NCBI GenBank assembly: GCA_937895345.1
Contig: CALAWP010000010.1
Span: 30,857-94,856 of the forward strand
Direction: 5' to 3'
Source of the DNA: an uncultured Paenibacillus sp.
GTDB lineage: Bacteria; Bacillota; Bacilli; Paenibacillales; Paenibacillaceae
DNA: 64,000 nt
Shown one piece after another: positions 8,389 to 17,823 of this stretch. The position numbers and the translations under genes were made by a program. A model generated the notes under the pieces. The model was not told where the DNA came from, made no database searches, and was given only the letters and a program-made list of their open reading frames with translations. Position 1 is the stretch's first letter, and each line of letters starts with the position of its first letter.

Positions 8389-9894
8389 GTGTCGATACGG
8401 GTCAAGCTGTACATGTCATACTTGGCGATGGCTTTCGTGCCGGTGCTGCTCATGATGCTGCTGGCGCTGTTTATCTTTTATTTGGCCGGAAAGGAGGATT
8501 TGCGGGAGTTTTCGGAAAAGCACCGGAACGAAAGCTTTAATCAGGCGCTCATCTACGGCGAGCTCTCGTATGTCATCCGGGAGGATACGGGAAAGCTGGA
8601 AAATGAGACGTTTATGGACGACCTTCAGCGCCGTTTGGAGGAGCAATGGGCCGGACTGCTGGTGGCCCGGGACGGCAAGCTGACCGAAGTGCCGCCGTTC
8701 TTGAGAGAGCTGTCGCCCGAAGAGGATTGGCAAAGCGCGCTTGACAGTCCGCCAAGACAGCTGAAATTCAATCTGTTCCGGTATGACGTGCATGAGATCG
8801 AATTTACGTTCCCGGACGGGGCGGATGGCAAGGCGGTGCTGCTGAACCGGGCGGAGAGCATTCCTTGGATATGGAATCCTATCGTGCTGATCGTCAGTTT
8901 GGTGTTTATTTGTTTGACCAGCTTGCTGCTCACTTATTTTGTTTCCCGCAGCATAATTAAGCCGCTGCAATCGCTTCGAACGGCGGCGCTCCGCATTAAG
9001 GAAGGCGATCTGTCGCAGCCCGTCGACTTGCGCAGATCCGTCGGCAGGTACGGCCGGATTAACGAAGTCGCCCAGTTAAGCACGGCGTTCGAGGAGATGA
9101 GAGGCCGGCTGAAGCAATCGATCGATCAGAGCTTGCAGTACGAGGAGAACCGGAAGCAGCTGCTGTCCCATATTTCCCACGATTTGAAGACGCCGATCTC
9201 CGCCATCAAAGGCTATGTGGAAGGGATTATGGACGGGATCGCCAATACGGAGGAGAAGCGCAGCCGTTATATCGGAACGATATATCGGAAGGCGGAAGAA
9301 ATGGACAAGCTGATTGATGAGCTTTTCTTGTTTTCCAAGCTGGATTTGCAGACGGTGGCCTTCGATTTCAAGGTCGTCGATTTGAACCGATACGTCGAAC
9401 ATTTTATGGACGAGCAGCGGTTCGATCTGGAAAAGTCGGGCATTCGGCTCCAATTCGAGCCTTGCTCCGGCGGTCCGGTCATGGCGGCGGCGGATACCGA
9501 CAAGCTGAACCGGGTGTTGACCAATATTTTGAACAACAGCGTCAAATATATGGGAGACGGGAGCGGCGAGCGGTCTCCGTTGATTCAGGTAACCATCAAG
9601 ACGGTACCGCATTGGGCCATCGTAGAAATCGAAGACACGGGCCCGGGAATCGACAACGAGGATCTGCCCTATATATTCGACCGGTTCTATCGCGCGGAGC
9701 AATCCCGCAATTCCGAAACCGGCGGCAGCGGACTCGGCCTGGCGATCGTCAAGCAGATTATGGAAGGCCATGGCGGTGAAGCATGGGCCGAAAATGCGGA
9801 GAACGGCGGCGCGCGTTTTTGTCTGAAGCTTCCGCTGGCCATGGCCGGCAAGGCGGTGAACGAGCATGAAGAGCATCCTGATCATCGAGGATGA
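8389..9894 (+). CDS. Two-component sensor histidine kinase
   Basis: 501 residues. Helix 1 (residues ~5-27), an extracytoplasmic sensor of about 130 residues without a recognised fold, helix 2 (~164-186), HAMP domain, HisKA with phospho-acceptor His264 (SHISHDLKTP), and HATPase_c with N box NILNNSVKYM, DTGPGI, F box FDRFYRAE and GGSGLGLAI. GTG at 8389 is taken as start, with AAAAGG close upstream. It overlaps the response regulator by 29 bp, and the kinase-first order is less common. The RND pump follows, so the pair probably senses an envelope or antibiotic signal that induces the pump. Confidence 0.93.
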   Translation: MSIRVKLYMSYLAMAFVPVLLMMLLALFIFYLAGKEDLREFSEKHRNESFNQALIYGELSYVIREDTGKLENETFMDDLQRRLEEQWAGLLVARDGKLTEVPPFLRELSPEEDWQSALDSPPRQLKFNLFRYDVHEIEFTFPDGADGKAVLLNRAESIPWIWNPIVLIVSLVFICLTSLLLTYFVSRSIIKPLQSLRTAALRIKEGDLSQPVDLRRSVGRYGRINEVAQLSTAFEEMRGRLKQSIDQSLQYEENRKQLLSHISHDLKTPISAIKGYVEGIMDGIANTEEKRSRYIGTIYRKAEEMDKLIDELFLFSKLDLQTVAFDFKVVDLNRYVEHFMDEQRFDLEKSGIRLQFEPCSGGPVMAAADTDKLNRVLTNILNNSVKYMGDGSGERSPLIQVTIKTVPHWAIVEIEDTGPGIDNEDLPYIFDRFYRAEQSRNSETGGSGLGLAIVKQIMEGHGGEAWAENAENGGARFCLKLPLAMAGKAVNEHEEHPDHRG

Positions 9895-10555
9895 GAAGGC
9901 GATAGCCGAGCTGGAGCGAGATTATTTGGAGAGTCACGGATATGCCGTTCGTATGGAGGGACGGGGCGATATCGGCCTGAAGCTTGCGCTGGAGGGCGGC
10001 TTCGACCTCATTATTTTGGACGTGATGCTGCCGAAGATGGACGGATTCGAAATATGCCGTCAAATCCGGGGCGTCTCCGACGTGCCCGTGCTGATGGTAA
10101 CGTCCAAGAAGGAAGATATCGATAAAATTCGGGGCCTGGGGCTTGGAGCGGATGATTATATGACGAAACCGTTCAGTCCCAGCGAGCTGGTGGCTCGCGT
10201 CAAAGCGCATTTGTCCCGTTACGAGCGGCTGACCAAAGGCCAATCGGAGCGGGGACAGCAGATTCAAATCCGCGGATTGCTGATCGACAAGCCTTCGCGG
10301 AAGGTGACGATCCATGACGAGGAAGCGGCGTTAACCTCCAAGGAATATGAGCTGCTGCTGCTGCTCGCCTCGCATCCGAACCGGGTATTCGAAAAGGAGG
10401 AGCTGTTCGAGCGGGTTTGGGGACTCGACTCCAACGGCGACTCGGCTACGGTGACGGTTCACATCCGCAGGCTGCGGGAAAAGATCGAGCACGATCCGTC
10501 CAATCCCCAATATATCGAAACGATTTGGGGCGTCGGCTACCGTTTCAAAGTATAG
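9866..10555 (+). CDS. OmpR/PhoB-family response regulator
   Basis: 229 residues. The receiver domain (1-120) has acidic residues IEDE (7-10), phosphorylation site Asp52 in LIILDVMLP, and the conserved K in MTKPF. The C-terminal winged helix-turn-helix (~135-228) ends in ETIWGVGYRFKV. It is translated from an ATG inside the kinase gene, so the two are coupled. Likely targets are its own operon and the RND pump 27 bp downstream. Confidence 0.94.
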   Translation: MKSILIIEDEKAIAELERDYLESHGYAVRMEGRGDIGLKLALEGGFDLIILDVMLPKMDGFEICRQIRGVSDVPVLMVTSKKEDIDKIRGLGLGADDYMTKPFSPSELVARVKAHLSRYERLTKGQSERGQQIQIRGLLIDKPSRKVTIHDEEAALTSKEYELLLLLASHPNRVFEKEELFERVWGLDSNGDSATVTVHIRRLREKIEHDPSNPQYIETIWGVGYRFKV

Positions 10556-10582
10556 AAACAGATTTCGAGGAGTGGAGCCAAT

Positions 10583-13500
10583 TTGAAAAGCATCATTAAT
10601 TTCTCGTTGAACAACAAGTTTGCGCTGTGGATCATGACGGTCATCGTTCTGTTCGCGGGCTTGCAAGCCGGTACGAGCATGAAGATGGAGACGATCCCGG
10701 ATATTACGATTCCGATCGTCAGCGTTACGACCATTTATCCGGGCGCGGCGCCGGAAGAAGTTATGGAGAAAGTGACGAAGCCGATTGAACAGCGGACCCG
10801 CAATTTGTCCGGCGTCAATACGGTCATGTCGACCTCGTACGAGAACGCTTCTTCGGTTGTTCTGGAGTTTAAATACGAGACCGATATGGACAAGGCGGAG
10901 GAAGAAGTCAAGGAGGCGCTGGGGCAGCTGAGCTTGCCGGACGGCGTGAACGACCCTTCCGTCTCCCGGATCAGCCTCAACGCGTTCCCGGTCATTTCGA
11001 TCAGCTTGGCGAACGACGAGCTGACGCTTCCGCAGCTGACGCGGCAGGTAAACGACAGCATTTTGCCTAAGCTTCAAGGTCTTGACGGCGTCGCTTCCGT
11101 GCAAATTTCCGGTCAGAACGTCGTGGAAGGCGAGCTCGCATTTGACCAGGACGCGCTGGCGGCGATCGGGTTGAACGAGGACGCGGTGAAGGGCATCATT
11201 TCCGCCTCGGCCTTGTCCGTTCCGCTGGGCATCTTCGAGTTCGGCAATGAAGAGAAATCGATCGTCGTGGACGGAAACGTAACGACGGTGGAAGATCTGA
11301 ACAATCTGGAGCTGTTGCCGGGCGTCAAGCTGAGCGACGTCGCCGAGCTGTCAATCAGCGACAAGGCGGAATCGATATCCCGGACGAACGGCAAAGATTC
11401 CATCGGCGTCAGCATCGTGAAGGCGGCCGAAGCCAACACGGTGGATGTCGTCAATCGGGTAAAAAAGGAAATCAAGGAACTCGAAGCGGATTACAAAGGT
11501 CTCGTGGCGGAAGTATCGTTCGACCAAGGCGAGCCGATCGAGGAATCCGTCCATACGATGCTCAGCAAAGCGGCCATCGGCGCGCTGGCGGCCGTCCTGA
11601 TCATCTTGCTGTTCTTGCGCAATATTCGGTCTACCATCATTTCGGTCGTATCGATCCCGTTGTCTATCTTGATCGCGCTGCTCATCTTGAAGCAAATGGA
11701 CATCACGCTCAACATTATGACGCTTGGCGCCATAACGGTTGCGATCGGACGGGTGATCGACGATTCCATCGTCGTCATCGAGAACGTATACAGGCGAATG
11801 TCGCTGTCGAGCGAAAAGCTGAAGGGCAAAGAGCTGATCGTGGAAGCGACTCGCGAAATGTTCATTCCGATTTTGTCTTCCACCGTCGTAACGGTCGCCG
11901 TATTCCTGCCGATGGGTCTCGTATCCGGCATGGTCGGCCAAATCTTCATGCCGTTTGCGCTCACGATCGTTTTTGCGCTGGCGGCGTCGCTGGTCGTTGC
12001 CGTTACCGTCGTGCCGATGATGGCGCATATGATGTTCCGCAACGGCTTGAAGGGCGGCAAAGCGCATGACGACAAGCCGGGCCGCTTGGCGATGCTGTAC
12101 AAGAAAGTGCTGGAGTGGTCGCTGAACCATAAGCTCGCGACGTTCGGTCTGGCGTTGCTGCTGCTGGTCGGCAGCTGCGGCCTGTTCCCGTGGGTCGGCG
12201 TCAGCTTCCTGCCGGAAGACGAGCAGAAGTCGATGATCGTCACTTACAACCCGGCTCCGGGCGAGACTCGCGAGCAAGTTGAAGCGATGGCGCTGGAAGC
12301 CGAGAAGGTGCTCATCGGGCGCGAAGGGCTGAGCGTCGTGCAGTATGCCGTCGGCGGACAAAACCCGATGAATCCGGGTGCGTCCAAGCAAGCGTTGTTC
12401 AATATGAATTACGATAAAGAATTTGGCGGATTCGCCGAAGAGAAAGAGGCCATCATTCCGCTGCTGCAGGAGCTTGGCGGACAAGGGGAATGGAAGCAGC
12501 AGGACTTTACCGGCGGGCTTGGAGGCTCCGGACTGTCTCTGCTCGTGTACGGCCCCGACATGAAGGCGTTGCAGCCCGTCGTCGAAGAGTTGACGGCGAA
12601 GCTGCAAGAAAACGGGAATTTGGCGAAAATCGAATCCAGCTTAAGCGAAACGTACGATCAATACCGGATCGTGGCGGACCGCGAGAAGCTGAGCCTATAC
12701 GGATTGACCGCAGGCCAGGTGGCGATGGCGCTCAGCCCGGTGCGCGAACGTCCGGTGCTGACGACGGTGGAGAACGACGGGGAAGACGTCAACATTTATT
12801 TGAAGACGGAAGAACGAGTCTTTACCGGCAAGGCCGACTTGGAAAACGTGACGCTGATGTCCCCGCTGGGCATGGAGGTGGCGCTCAAGGACGTCGTAAC
12901 GATCGAGGAGGGCGAATCTCCGAATACGATTACGCGCCGCGCCGACCGCGTCTATGCGGAAGTGACCGCCGAAGTGACGTCTTCGAACGTAGGCGCCGTA
13001 TCGACCGACGTTCAAAAGCTGATCGACGGTATGGAGCTGCCCGACAATATCGACATTGAGATGGGCGGCGTAACGGAACAAATCAACGAAACGTTTACGC
13101 AGCTCGGTCTGGCCATGCTGGCGGCCGTCGCCATCGTCTATCTGGTGCTCGTGCTGACGTTCGGCGGCGCGCTGACGCCGTTTACGATTCTGTTCTCGCT
13201 GCCGTTTACGATTATCGGCGCCATGGTCGGCTTGTTCCTGGCGGGAGAAACGATCAGCGCCACGGCAATGATCGGAGCGCTTATGCTGATCGGCATCGTC
13301 GTCACGAACGCCATCGTTCTGATCGACCGCGTCTTGCATAAGGAGAAGGAAGGTCTGTCGGTGCGCGAAGCGCTGCTGGAAGCGGGCGTGACCCGACTGC
13401 GTCCGATTCTGATGACGGCCATCGCAACCGTCGGTGCGCTGCTGCCGCTCGCCCTCGGCTTCGAATCCGGCGGATTGATTTCCAAAGGGATGGCGATTAC

Positions 13501-13606
13501 CGTTATCGGCGGCTTGACGAGCTCGACATTGCTGACGCTCATCATCGTGCCGGTCGTATACGAGTTCCTGAACCGGAAAAAAGCTCGTCAGCATGCGAAG
13601 GCTTAA
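10583..13606 (+). CDS. RND-family efflux transporter, SwrC/AcrB type
   Basis: 1007 residues starting at TTG 10583 behind GAGGAGTGGAG. It has the duplicated RND layout: helix 1 at residues 11-30, a large extracytoplasmic loop, helices 2-6 around 330-480, then helix 7 at ~515 and the second half. The helix 4 proton-relay Asp pair is in RVIDDSIVVIEN. Gram-positive homologues such as B. subtilis SwrC export surfactin and related amphiphiles. No membrane-fusion protein gene is adjacent. The start MKSIINFSLNNKFALWIMT is typical of the SwrC group. Substrate is inferred only. Confidence 0.92.
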   Translation: MKSIINFSLNNKFALWIMTVIVLFAGLQAGTSMKMETIPDITIPIVSVTTIYPGAAPEEVMEKVTKPIEQRTRNLSGVNTVMSTSYENASSVVLEFKYETDMDKAEEEVKEALGQLSLPDGVNDPSVSRISLNAFPVISISLANDELTLPQLTRQVNDSILPKLQGLDGVASVQISGQNVVEGELAFDQDALAAIGLNEDAVKGIISASALSVPLGIFEFGNEEKSIVVDGNVTTVEDLNNLELLPGVKLSDVAELSISDKAESISRTNGKDSIGVSIVKAAEANTVDVVNRVKKEIKELEADYKGLVAEVSFDQGEPIEESVHTMLSKAAIGALAAVLIILLFLRNIRSTIISVVSIPLSILIALLILKQMDITLNIMTLGAITVAIGRVIDDSIVVIENVYRRMSLSSEKLKGKELIVEATREMFIPILSSTVVTVAVFLPMGLVSGMVGQIFMPFALTIVFALAASLVVAVTVVPMMAHMMFRNGLKGGKAHDDKPGRLAMLYKKVLEWSLNHKLATFGLALLLLVGSCGLFPWVGVSFLPEDEQKSMIVTYNPAPGETREQVEAMALEAEKVLIGREGLSVVQYAVGGQNPMNPGASKQALFNMNYDKEFGGFAEEKEAIIPLLQELGGQGEWKQQDFTGGLGGSGLSLLVYGPDMKALQPVVEELTAKLQENGNLAKIESSLSETYDQYRIVADREKLSLYGLTAGQVAMALSPVRERPVLTTVENDGEDVNIYLKTEERVFTGKADLENVTLMSPLGMEVALKDVVTIEEGESPNTITRRADRVYAEVTAEVTSSNVGAVSTDVQKLIDGMELPDNIDIEMGGVTEQINETFTQLGLAMLAAVAIVYLVLVLTFGGALTPFTILFSLPFTIIGAMVGLFLAGETISATAMIGALMLIGIVVTNAIVLIDRVLHKEKEGLSVREALLEAGVTRLRPILMTAIATVGALLPLALGFESGGLISKGMAITVIGGLTSSTLLTLIIVPVVYEFLNRKKARQHAKA

Positions 13607-13928
13607 GCGCCGCATGTAACGATACTTCAGCAAAGCGGTATATAGGGGAAGGTTTGGTTAAGAAAAGGGACGGTTATCTTCCAGGAGATAATCGCCTCTT
13701 TTTATTCAATTTGTTTTATGAAGAGTATCGTACATTTTGCTATTTTTATCGAACCGCGGACGAAAGCTTCTTGCAAATGCGGCTGCTGCTAGGACGGAAA
13801 CCGATTATGACAACTTTAACAAAAGAGTTCGCAATACTGCCGGCTTATCGCCATCGTTGACTTATTCTTGTCTCGTTCGGGCAAGCTAACCGCAGCAATC
13901 CGTTGCGAGATAAGGAGGAGGCGGTCAT
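13607..13928. other. Intergenic gap of 322 bp
   Basis: Holds the RND terminator (13671-13703) and the ribosome binding site of the next gene (AAGGAGGAGG, 13912-13921). An AT-richer stretch around 13700-13850 has one 68-codon frame that starts upstream of the terminator and has no homology I recognise. No clear promoter was identified. Confidence 0.6.
13671..13703 (+). terminator. Terminator after the RND gene
   Basis: CGGTTATCT (13671-13679) pairs with AGATAATCG (13686-13694), with one G-U pair. A CCTC step separates the stem from five Ts. Confidence 0.65.
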
Positions 13929-14264
13929 ATGCTGCGGAATATCGTCAAGGCGGTGGCGCTGATCATCGGCTTGGCCGGTTCCGATGCGGCGGCTTTGGAA
14001 TCCCCGACGACGGTCCTGTCGGCTCCGCGATATTCGGAGTGGGGGCGGACGGCGATGCAGGAAGCGGCTAAGGCGTATGCGGGAGCATCTATCGTCGATT
14101 ACAAATATGAAGGCAGATTTCAATCGGAAGCGGGACGGCCGGAGGAACGTTTTTTGTTGCGGGTTCGCCATGACGGCCGTGAATTCGGTCTGCGGGTAAG
14201 GGTTGAGCTGGAAGAAGGCGCGGAGAAGCTTCACGCCGTCAGAATGAAGGAAGTCGAACGGTGA
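13929..14264 (+). CDS. Small exported DUF3889-family protein (YqzG/YhdC-like)
   Basis: 111 residues behind a near-perfect AAGGAGGAGG site. A hydrophobic N-terminus (LRNIVKAVALIIGLAGSDAAA) looks like a signal peptide. The mature part has the family pattern P-x-Y-x-x-W-G-R-x-A (RYSEWGRTAMQEAAKAY) and SIVDYKYEGR, followed by a beta-rich tail. Relatives in Bacillus are uncharacterised secreted proteins. It stands alone, and its stop codon lies inside the stem of its own terminator. Confidence 0.75.
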   Translation: MLRNIVKAVALIIGLAGSDAAALESPTTVLSAPRYSEWGRTAMQEAAKAYAGASIVDYKYEGRFQSEAGRPEERFLLRVRHDGREFGLRVRVELEEGAEKLHAVRMKEVER

Positions 14265-14292
14265 CCGGTTAGTAACGGTCACCGTTCGTTTT
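14255..14292 (+). terminator. Terminator overlapping the end of the DUF3889 gene
   Basis: Perfect 13-bp stem (14255-14267 with 14276-14288), 8-nt loop, then TTTTG. The first arm contains the TGA stop at 14262-14264. Confidence 0.88.
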
Positions 14293-14389
14293 GTTGCCGG
14301 CCGATGCCGCCATCGCTGTCGCTCGCCCATTATTGTTTGCCCGAGACCCACGGCGAGATTAGAGAATAACTGGCAAATCAAGCAACTTT

Positions 14390-14418
14390 TTGCCTCTAGC
14401 AGTCGTTAATAGTAAAAT
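14390..14418 (+). promoter_or_regulatory. Promoter of the surface/MoxR operon
   Basis: -35 TTGCCT (14390-14395), 17-bp spacer, -10 TAAAAT (14413-14418), ending 31 bp before the first start codon of the operon. Confidence 0.6.
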
Positions 14419-14449
14419 AGACAAAACGATGCTGGAGAGGAGCTGCGTT

Positions 14450-16840
14450 GTGAAATTTTCGTTTATCGATCGCAGTCGCTTCGCGGCGGCTGCGCTTCTT
14501 GCCGCTTTTGTACTAACCGTGCTCGCGCCTCCGGCTGCTTTGAAGGCCGAAGGGGACGGCGGATTGCGCATTCATGCCAAGACGGGGTTTCAAGGACTGT
14601 ATAAAGGAACGGCATGGATTCCCGTAACGCTGTCGCTGACGAACGAGACCGGAAAGGATATGGCGGGCGAGGCGGTGGTGTCCGTATGGGTGAACGGAAT
14701 GACGACCGACTATGTCATCCCTGCGGAGCTCCCGAGAGGATCGACGGTCGAGCTGCCGCTTGCGATTCCGGGCATGGAGCTGAATAAGGATTCGACGAAG
14801 ATCCGTTTTTTTGAAGGATCGTTCGGCAAGGGCAAGTCCGTTCCTTTACAAGGGACCGATTATTTGGAAGGCCGCGCGTCTTCGGGTTATATGATCGGCG
14901 TTGTGGCGCGAGATCCGGATACGCTTAATTTTATGCCATCGTTAAATCAGAAAGGCTACAATATCAGCGTCGTACCGATCAAGCCGGAGGAGCTGCCGAA
15001 GCAATCGATTATGCTGGATATGCTCGATGCGCTTGTCTTGAACGATACGGCGACGGCCGGCTGGGACGCAAGCCGGGTCGAGGCGGTGCAGAACTGGACG
15101 GCCGAGGGCGGAACGCTCATTTTGTCCGGCGGGGCCGGTTACGGCAAAACGGCGGAAGCGTTTGCAGAACTGTCTCCCGTCGCGGTCGAAGGAACGATGG
15201 AGCTACCGGACACGGAAGCGTTGTCGGCTGCGGGCGGGACCGAGCTCGCCGCCAATCTCCCTGTCACCATTTCCAAAGGCCGTTTGACGGAAGGGCGTAT
15301 TGAATGGAGCGAGCAAGGGGTGCCGCTCGCGGCCAATCGGGAATACGGCATGGGCGAAGTCGTCTATGTCGCCTTCGATCCGTCGCTGGAGCCGATGTCG
15401 GTCTGGGCAGGAAGCGCGCAGCTGTGGGCAAGATTGCTGCAAAACACGCTGACGCCGCTGCAGCAGCTCGGAGGCATTCAATTCCATGACCAGATCTATT
15501 GGAATATCGGGTCTCTGATCGATTATTTTCCGTCGATCAAACCGCCTAACTTTATGCTGCTGATGCTGTTGCTCGGCATCTATATGCTGCTGGTCGCTCC
15601 GGTGCTGTACATCGTTCTGGCGAAGCTGGACCGCAGGGAATGGGCCTGGTGGGCGATTCCTGCCGTTTCGCTGGCGATGGCCGCCGTGATCTTCCTGATC
15701 GGCGCGGGCGACAAGCGGGTAATGAACGCCCATACGATTGAAATCATCGAATTGACCAAAGACGGCAAAGCGGTCATGTCCGGAGCGACCGGACTGTTCG
15801 TTCCGGCAGGGGGGACCGTCACCGCCGAATACGGCCGGCCGCTGCCGCTTAAGCTGTATGCCGGCGGAAATGTTGTCGGAAGAGGGGGCTCCGGAGGTCT
15901 GAACGCTTCGGGCAATCATCAGGTCAGGCTGGGCGAGGCCGGAAACTCCGCCGTCTGGCGGTCGGTGTCCTACTGGTCGACCCGCAAGCTGTGGATGGAG
16001 CGATCCCTGGCGCCGGAGTCGGAGACGGGGATGCTGGAAGTCCGTTACGAGGAAGAGGGCGGAGATTGGCGGATCGTCGTAACGAATCAAACGACGGCGG
16101 ATTTGCAGCACGTTTCGCTGCTGTCCGGAGGTCTGGTCCAGCCGATCGGCGACTTGAAACGGGGAGAATCCGGAACGGTCGATTTGCTGCCGTCCATTTC
16201 GTCGATGGCGGGTCAATATTTTAATTACGGCCATCATATGTTTCCTTATCCTGCTAACCGTCGGGACGACGAATACAGCCGCGAACGGAATTTGACCGAT
16301 CTTTACTTCAATCGCAGCAACGGATCGATTATGCCTTCCAGGCCTGCTATCGTCGCCTTCAGCAAGGACCGGTACAGCGGTTATCTCGTCGGCGGGAACA
16401 AGGTAAAGGCTGATCGGCTGCGCATGTGGGTGAAGGAACTGGGGCCGGCTCCGCAGGATGAGAACCGTGTCGTCGTCCCTGCCGGAGCGATGAAGCCGAT
16501 CGTCACGTCCAATACGATGCAGACGTTTGACCAGTACGGAAACGGTGAGATCAGAGTCGGCGGCGGAGAACTGGTGCTGGACTATTTGGCTCCGGACGCC
16601 TTCGGCGTTGCGTACGATGCGATCAAGGTTCAAGTAACGCCCGGTTATCCGGGATCGGATCTGAAGTACGCCATTTGGAATGATCGGAGCGGCGAATGGC
16701 AGCCGATCGAAGGCGATCTCGGCGATCCAACGCCGTATATGACCGAAGGCGGAACGATTCGCGTTCGGCTGGAAGCCGGCATCGAAACCGAAACCGCAAT
16801 TCCGCTGGTCGAGCTGGAAGGAGAGAAACTGGCGCCATGA
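14450..16840 (+). CDS. Large secreted, membrane-anchored protein of unknown function
   Basis: 796 residues from the GTG at 14450 (GAGAGGAG seven bases upstream; an in-frame ATG at 14429 lies before the ribosome binding site). Signal peptide at residues 1-32 (basic start, then AALLAAFVLTVLAPPAALKA). A beta-rich ectodomain of ~330 residues includes a segment WTAEGGTLILSGGAGYGKT resembling the glutamine-amidotransferase-like fold found in related operons. Two membrane helices follow near residues 368-420, and a second beta-rich region fills the C-terminal ~370 residues. I do not recognise a named family. It starts an operon with an ABC exporter, MoxR, DUF58 and vWA proteins, so a role in assembling or shielding a cell-surface complex is a guess. 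Confidence 0.75.
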   Translation: MKFSFIDRSRFAAAALLAAFVLTVLAPPAALKAEGDGGLRIHAKTGFQGLYKGTAWIPVTLSLTNETGKDMAGEAVVSVWVNGMTTDYVIPAELPRGSTVELPLAIPGMELNKDSTKIRFFEGSFGKGKSVPLQGTDYLEGRASSGYMIGVVARDPDTLNFMPSLNQKGYNISVVPIKPEELPKQSIMLDMLDALVLNDTATAGWDASRVEAVQNWTAEGGTLILSGGAGYGKTAEAFAELSPVAVEGTMELPDTEALSAAGGTELAANLPVTISKGRLTEGRIEWSEQGVPLAANREYGMGEVVYVAFDPSLEPMSVWAGSAQLWARLLQNTLTPLQQLGGIQFHDQIYWNIGSLIDYFPSIKPPNFMLLMLLLGIYMLLVAPVLYIVLAKLDRREWAWWAIPAVSLAMAAVIFLIGAGDKRVMNAHTIEIIELTKDGKAVMSGATGLFVPAGGTVTAEYGRPLPLKLYAGGNVVGRGGSGGLNASGNHQVRLGEAGNSAVWRSVSYWSTRKLWMERSLAPESETGMLEVRYEEEGGDWRIVVTNQTTADLQHVSLLSGGLVQPIGDLKRGESGTVDLLPSISSMAGQYFNYGHHMFPYPANRRDDEYSRERNLTDLYFNRSNGSIMPSRPAIVAFSKDRYSGYLVGGNKVKADRLRMWVKELGPAPQDENRVVVPAGAMKPIVTSNTMQTFDQYGNGEIRVGGGELVLDYLAPDAFGVAYDAIKVQVTPGYPGSDLKYAIWNDRSGEWQPIEGDLGDPTPYMTEGGTIRVRLEAGIETETAIPLVELEGEKLAP

Positions 16841-17823
16841 CGATACCAATTACGGGAACGGAGAGCGAGGAAACGGTTCAAGGCGAGGTGCCTATGATCG
16901 AAATACGCGGATTGGCACGGACATTCGGCAGCATCCAGGCGCTGAAGGGAATCGACCTGACCATAGGCAAAGGAACGGTGTTCGGATTTGTCGGTCCGAA
17001 CGGAGCGGGCAAGTCGACGACCATGTCGATATTGGCGACGCTGCTGCTGCCCAGCGCCGGTTACGCCAAGGTAGGCGGGTACGACGTGACGAAGCATCCG
17101 CAGGAAGTCAGGAAGCTGATTGGCTACATGCCGGATTTCTTCGGCGTATACGATCACTTCAAGACGGTGGAGTATTTGCACTTTTACGGCGCCAGCTACG
17201 GCATTTCGAAAAAGGACAGGGATGCGCTTATCCCCGGCTTGCTTGAGCTGGTCAATCTGTCGGACAAAGCGGACGCTTACGTCGATACGCTGTCGCGGGG
17301 CATGAAGCAGCGTCTTTGCCTGGCGCGCTGCCTGGTGCACGATCCCGAGCTGCTTATTTTGGACGAACCGGCCTCCGGCCTCGATCCGCGGGCGCGCATC
17401 GAGATGAGGGAAATCTTGAAAGAACTGAAGTCAATGGGCAAGACGATCATCATTTCTTCGCATATTTTGCCGGAGCTGGCCGAAATGGTGGATGAAATCG
17501 GCGTGATCGAGCAAGGCCGCATCGCGGCGGTCGGCAACGTGGCCGACATTCAGAGCCGTTTGCGCGTCAACCGGTTTCTGCATGTTCGTCTGGCGGGAAG
17601 AGAAGACGAGGCGGAGCGGTTTTTGCGCGACCGTCCTTGCGTGGACCGGGTCCATCGCGAAGATAACGGCCTGCAGATCGGCTTCGGAGGCGGAGACGAC
17701 GAACAGGCGGACCTGCTGCATGCGCTTGTGGAAGCTGGTTACCGGGTTATATCCTTCAGCGAGGCCCAAACGAATTTGGAGGACGTATTTCTGGAAATTA
17801 CGAGAGGGGGCGGATCGGCATGA
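16837..17823 (+). CDS. ABC transporter ATP-binding protein
   Basis: 328 residues. ATG 16837 overlaps the previous stop (ATGA); an internal ATG at 16894 behind GAGGTG is an alternative. Walker A GPNGAGKST (residues 53-61), signature LSRGMKQRL, Walker B LLILDEPASGLD, switch His in SSHIL. The GMKQ signature and the extra C-terminal ~80 residues fit the ABC-2/natA/CcmA-like exporters. It pairs with the permease that follows by a 4-bp overlap. Similar ATPases with MoxR/DUF58 partners occur in Gldor Bat-like loci of other phyla, but the cargo is not known here. Confidence 0.9.
   Translation: MTIPITGTESEETVQGEVPMIEIRGLARTFGSIQALKGIDLTIGKGTVFGFVGPNGAGKSTTMSILATLLLPSAGYAKVGGYDVTKHPQEVRKLIGYMPDFFGVYDHFKTVEYLHFYGASYGISKKDRDALIPGLLELVNLSDKADAYVDTLSRGMKQRLCLARCLVHDPELLILDEPASGLDPRARIEMREILKELKSMGKTIIISSHILPELAEMVDEIGVIEQGRIAAVGNVADIQSRLRVNRFLHVRLAGREDEAERFLRDRPCVDRVHREDNGLQIGFGGGDDEQADLLHALVEAGYRVISFSEAQTNLEDVFLEITRGGGSA

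Noticed and set aside
13654..13860. 68-codon frame after the RND gene
   Set aside because: Runs across the terminator stem and T-run, lacks a ribosome binding site and resembles nothing known.
15203..16849. 548-codon open frame opposite the secreted membrane protein
   Set aside because: Composition is Arg/Gln/His-rich as expected for an antisense frame; the plus strand has signal peptide, helices and operon overlaps.
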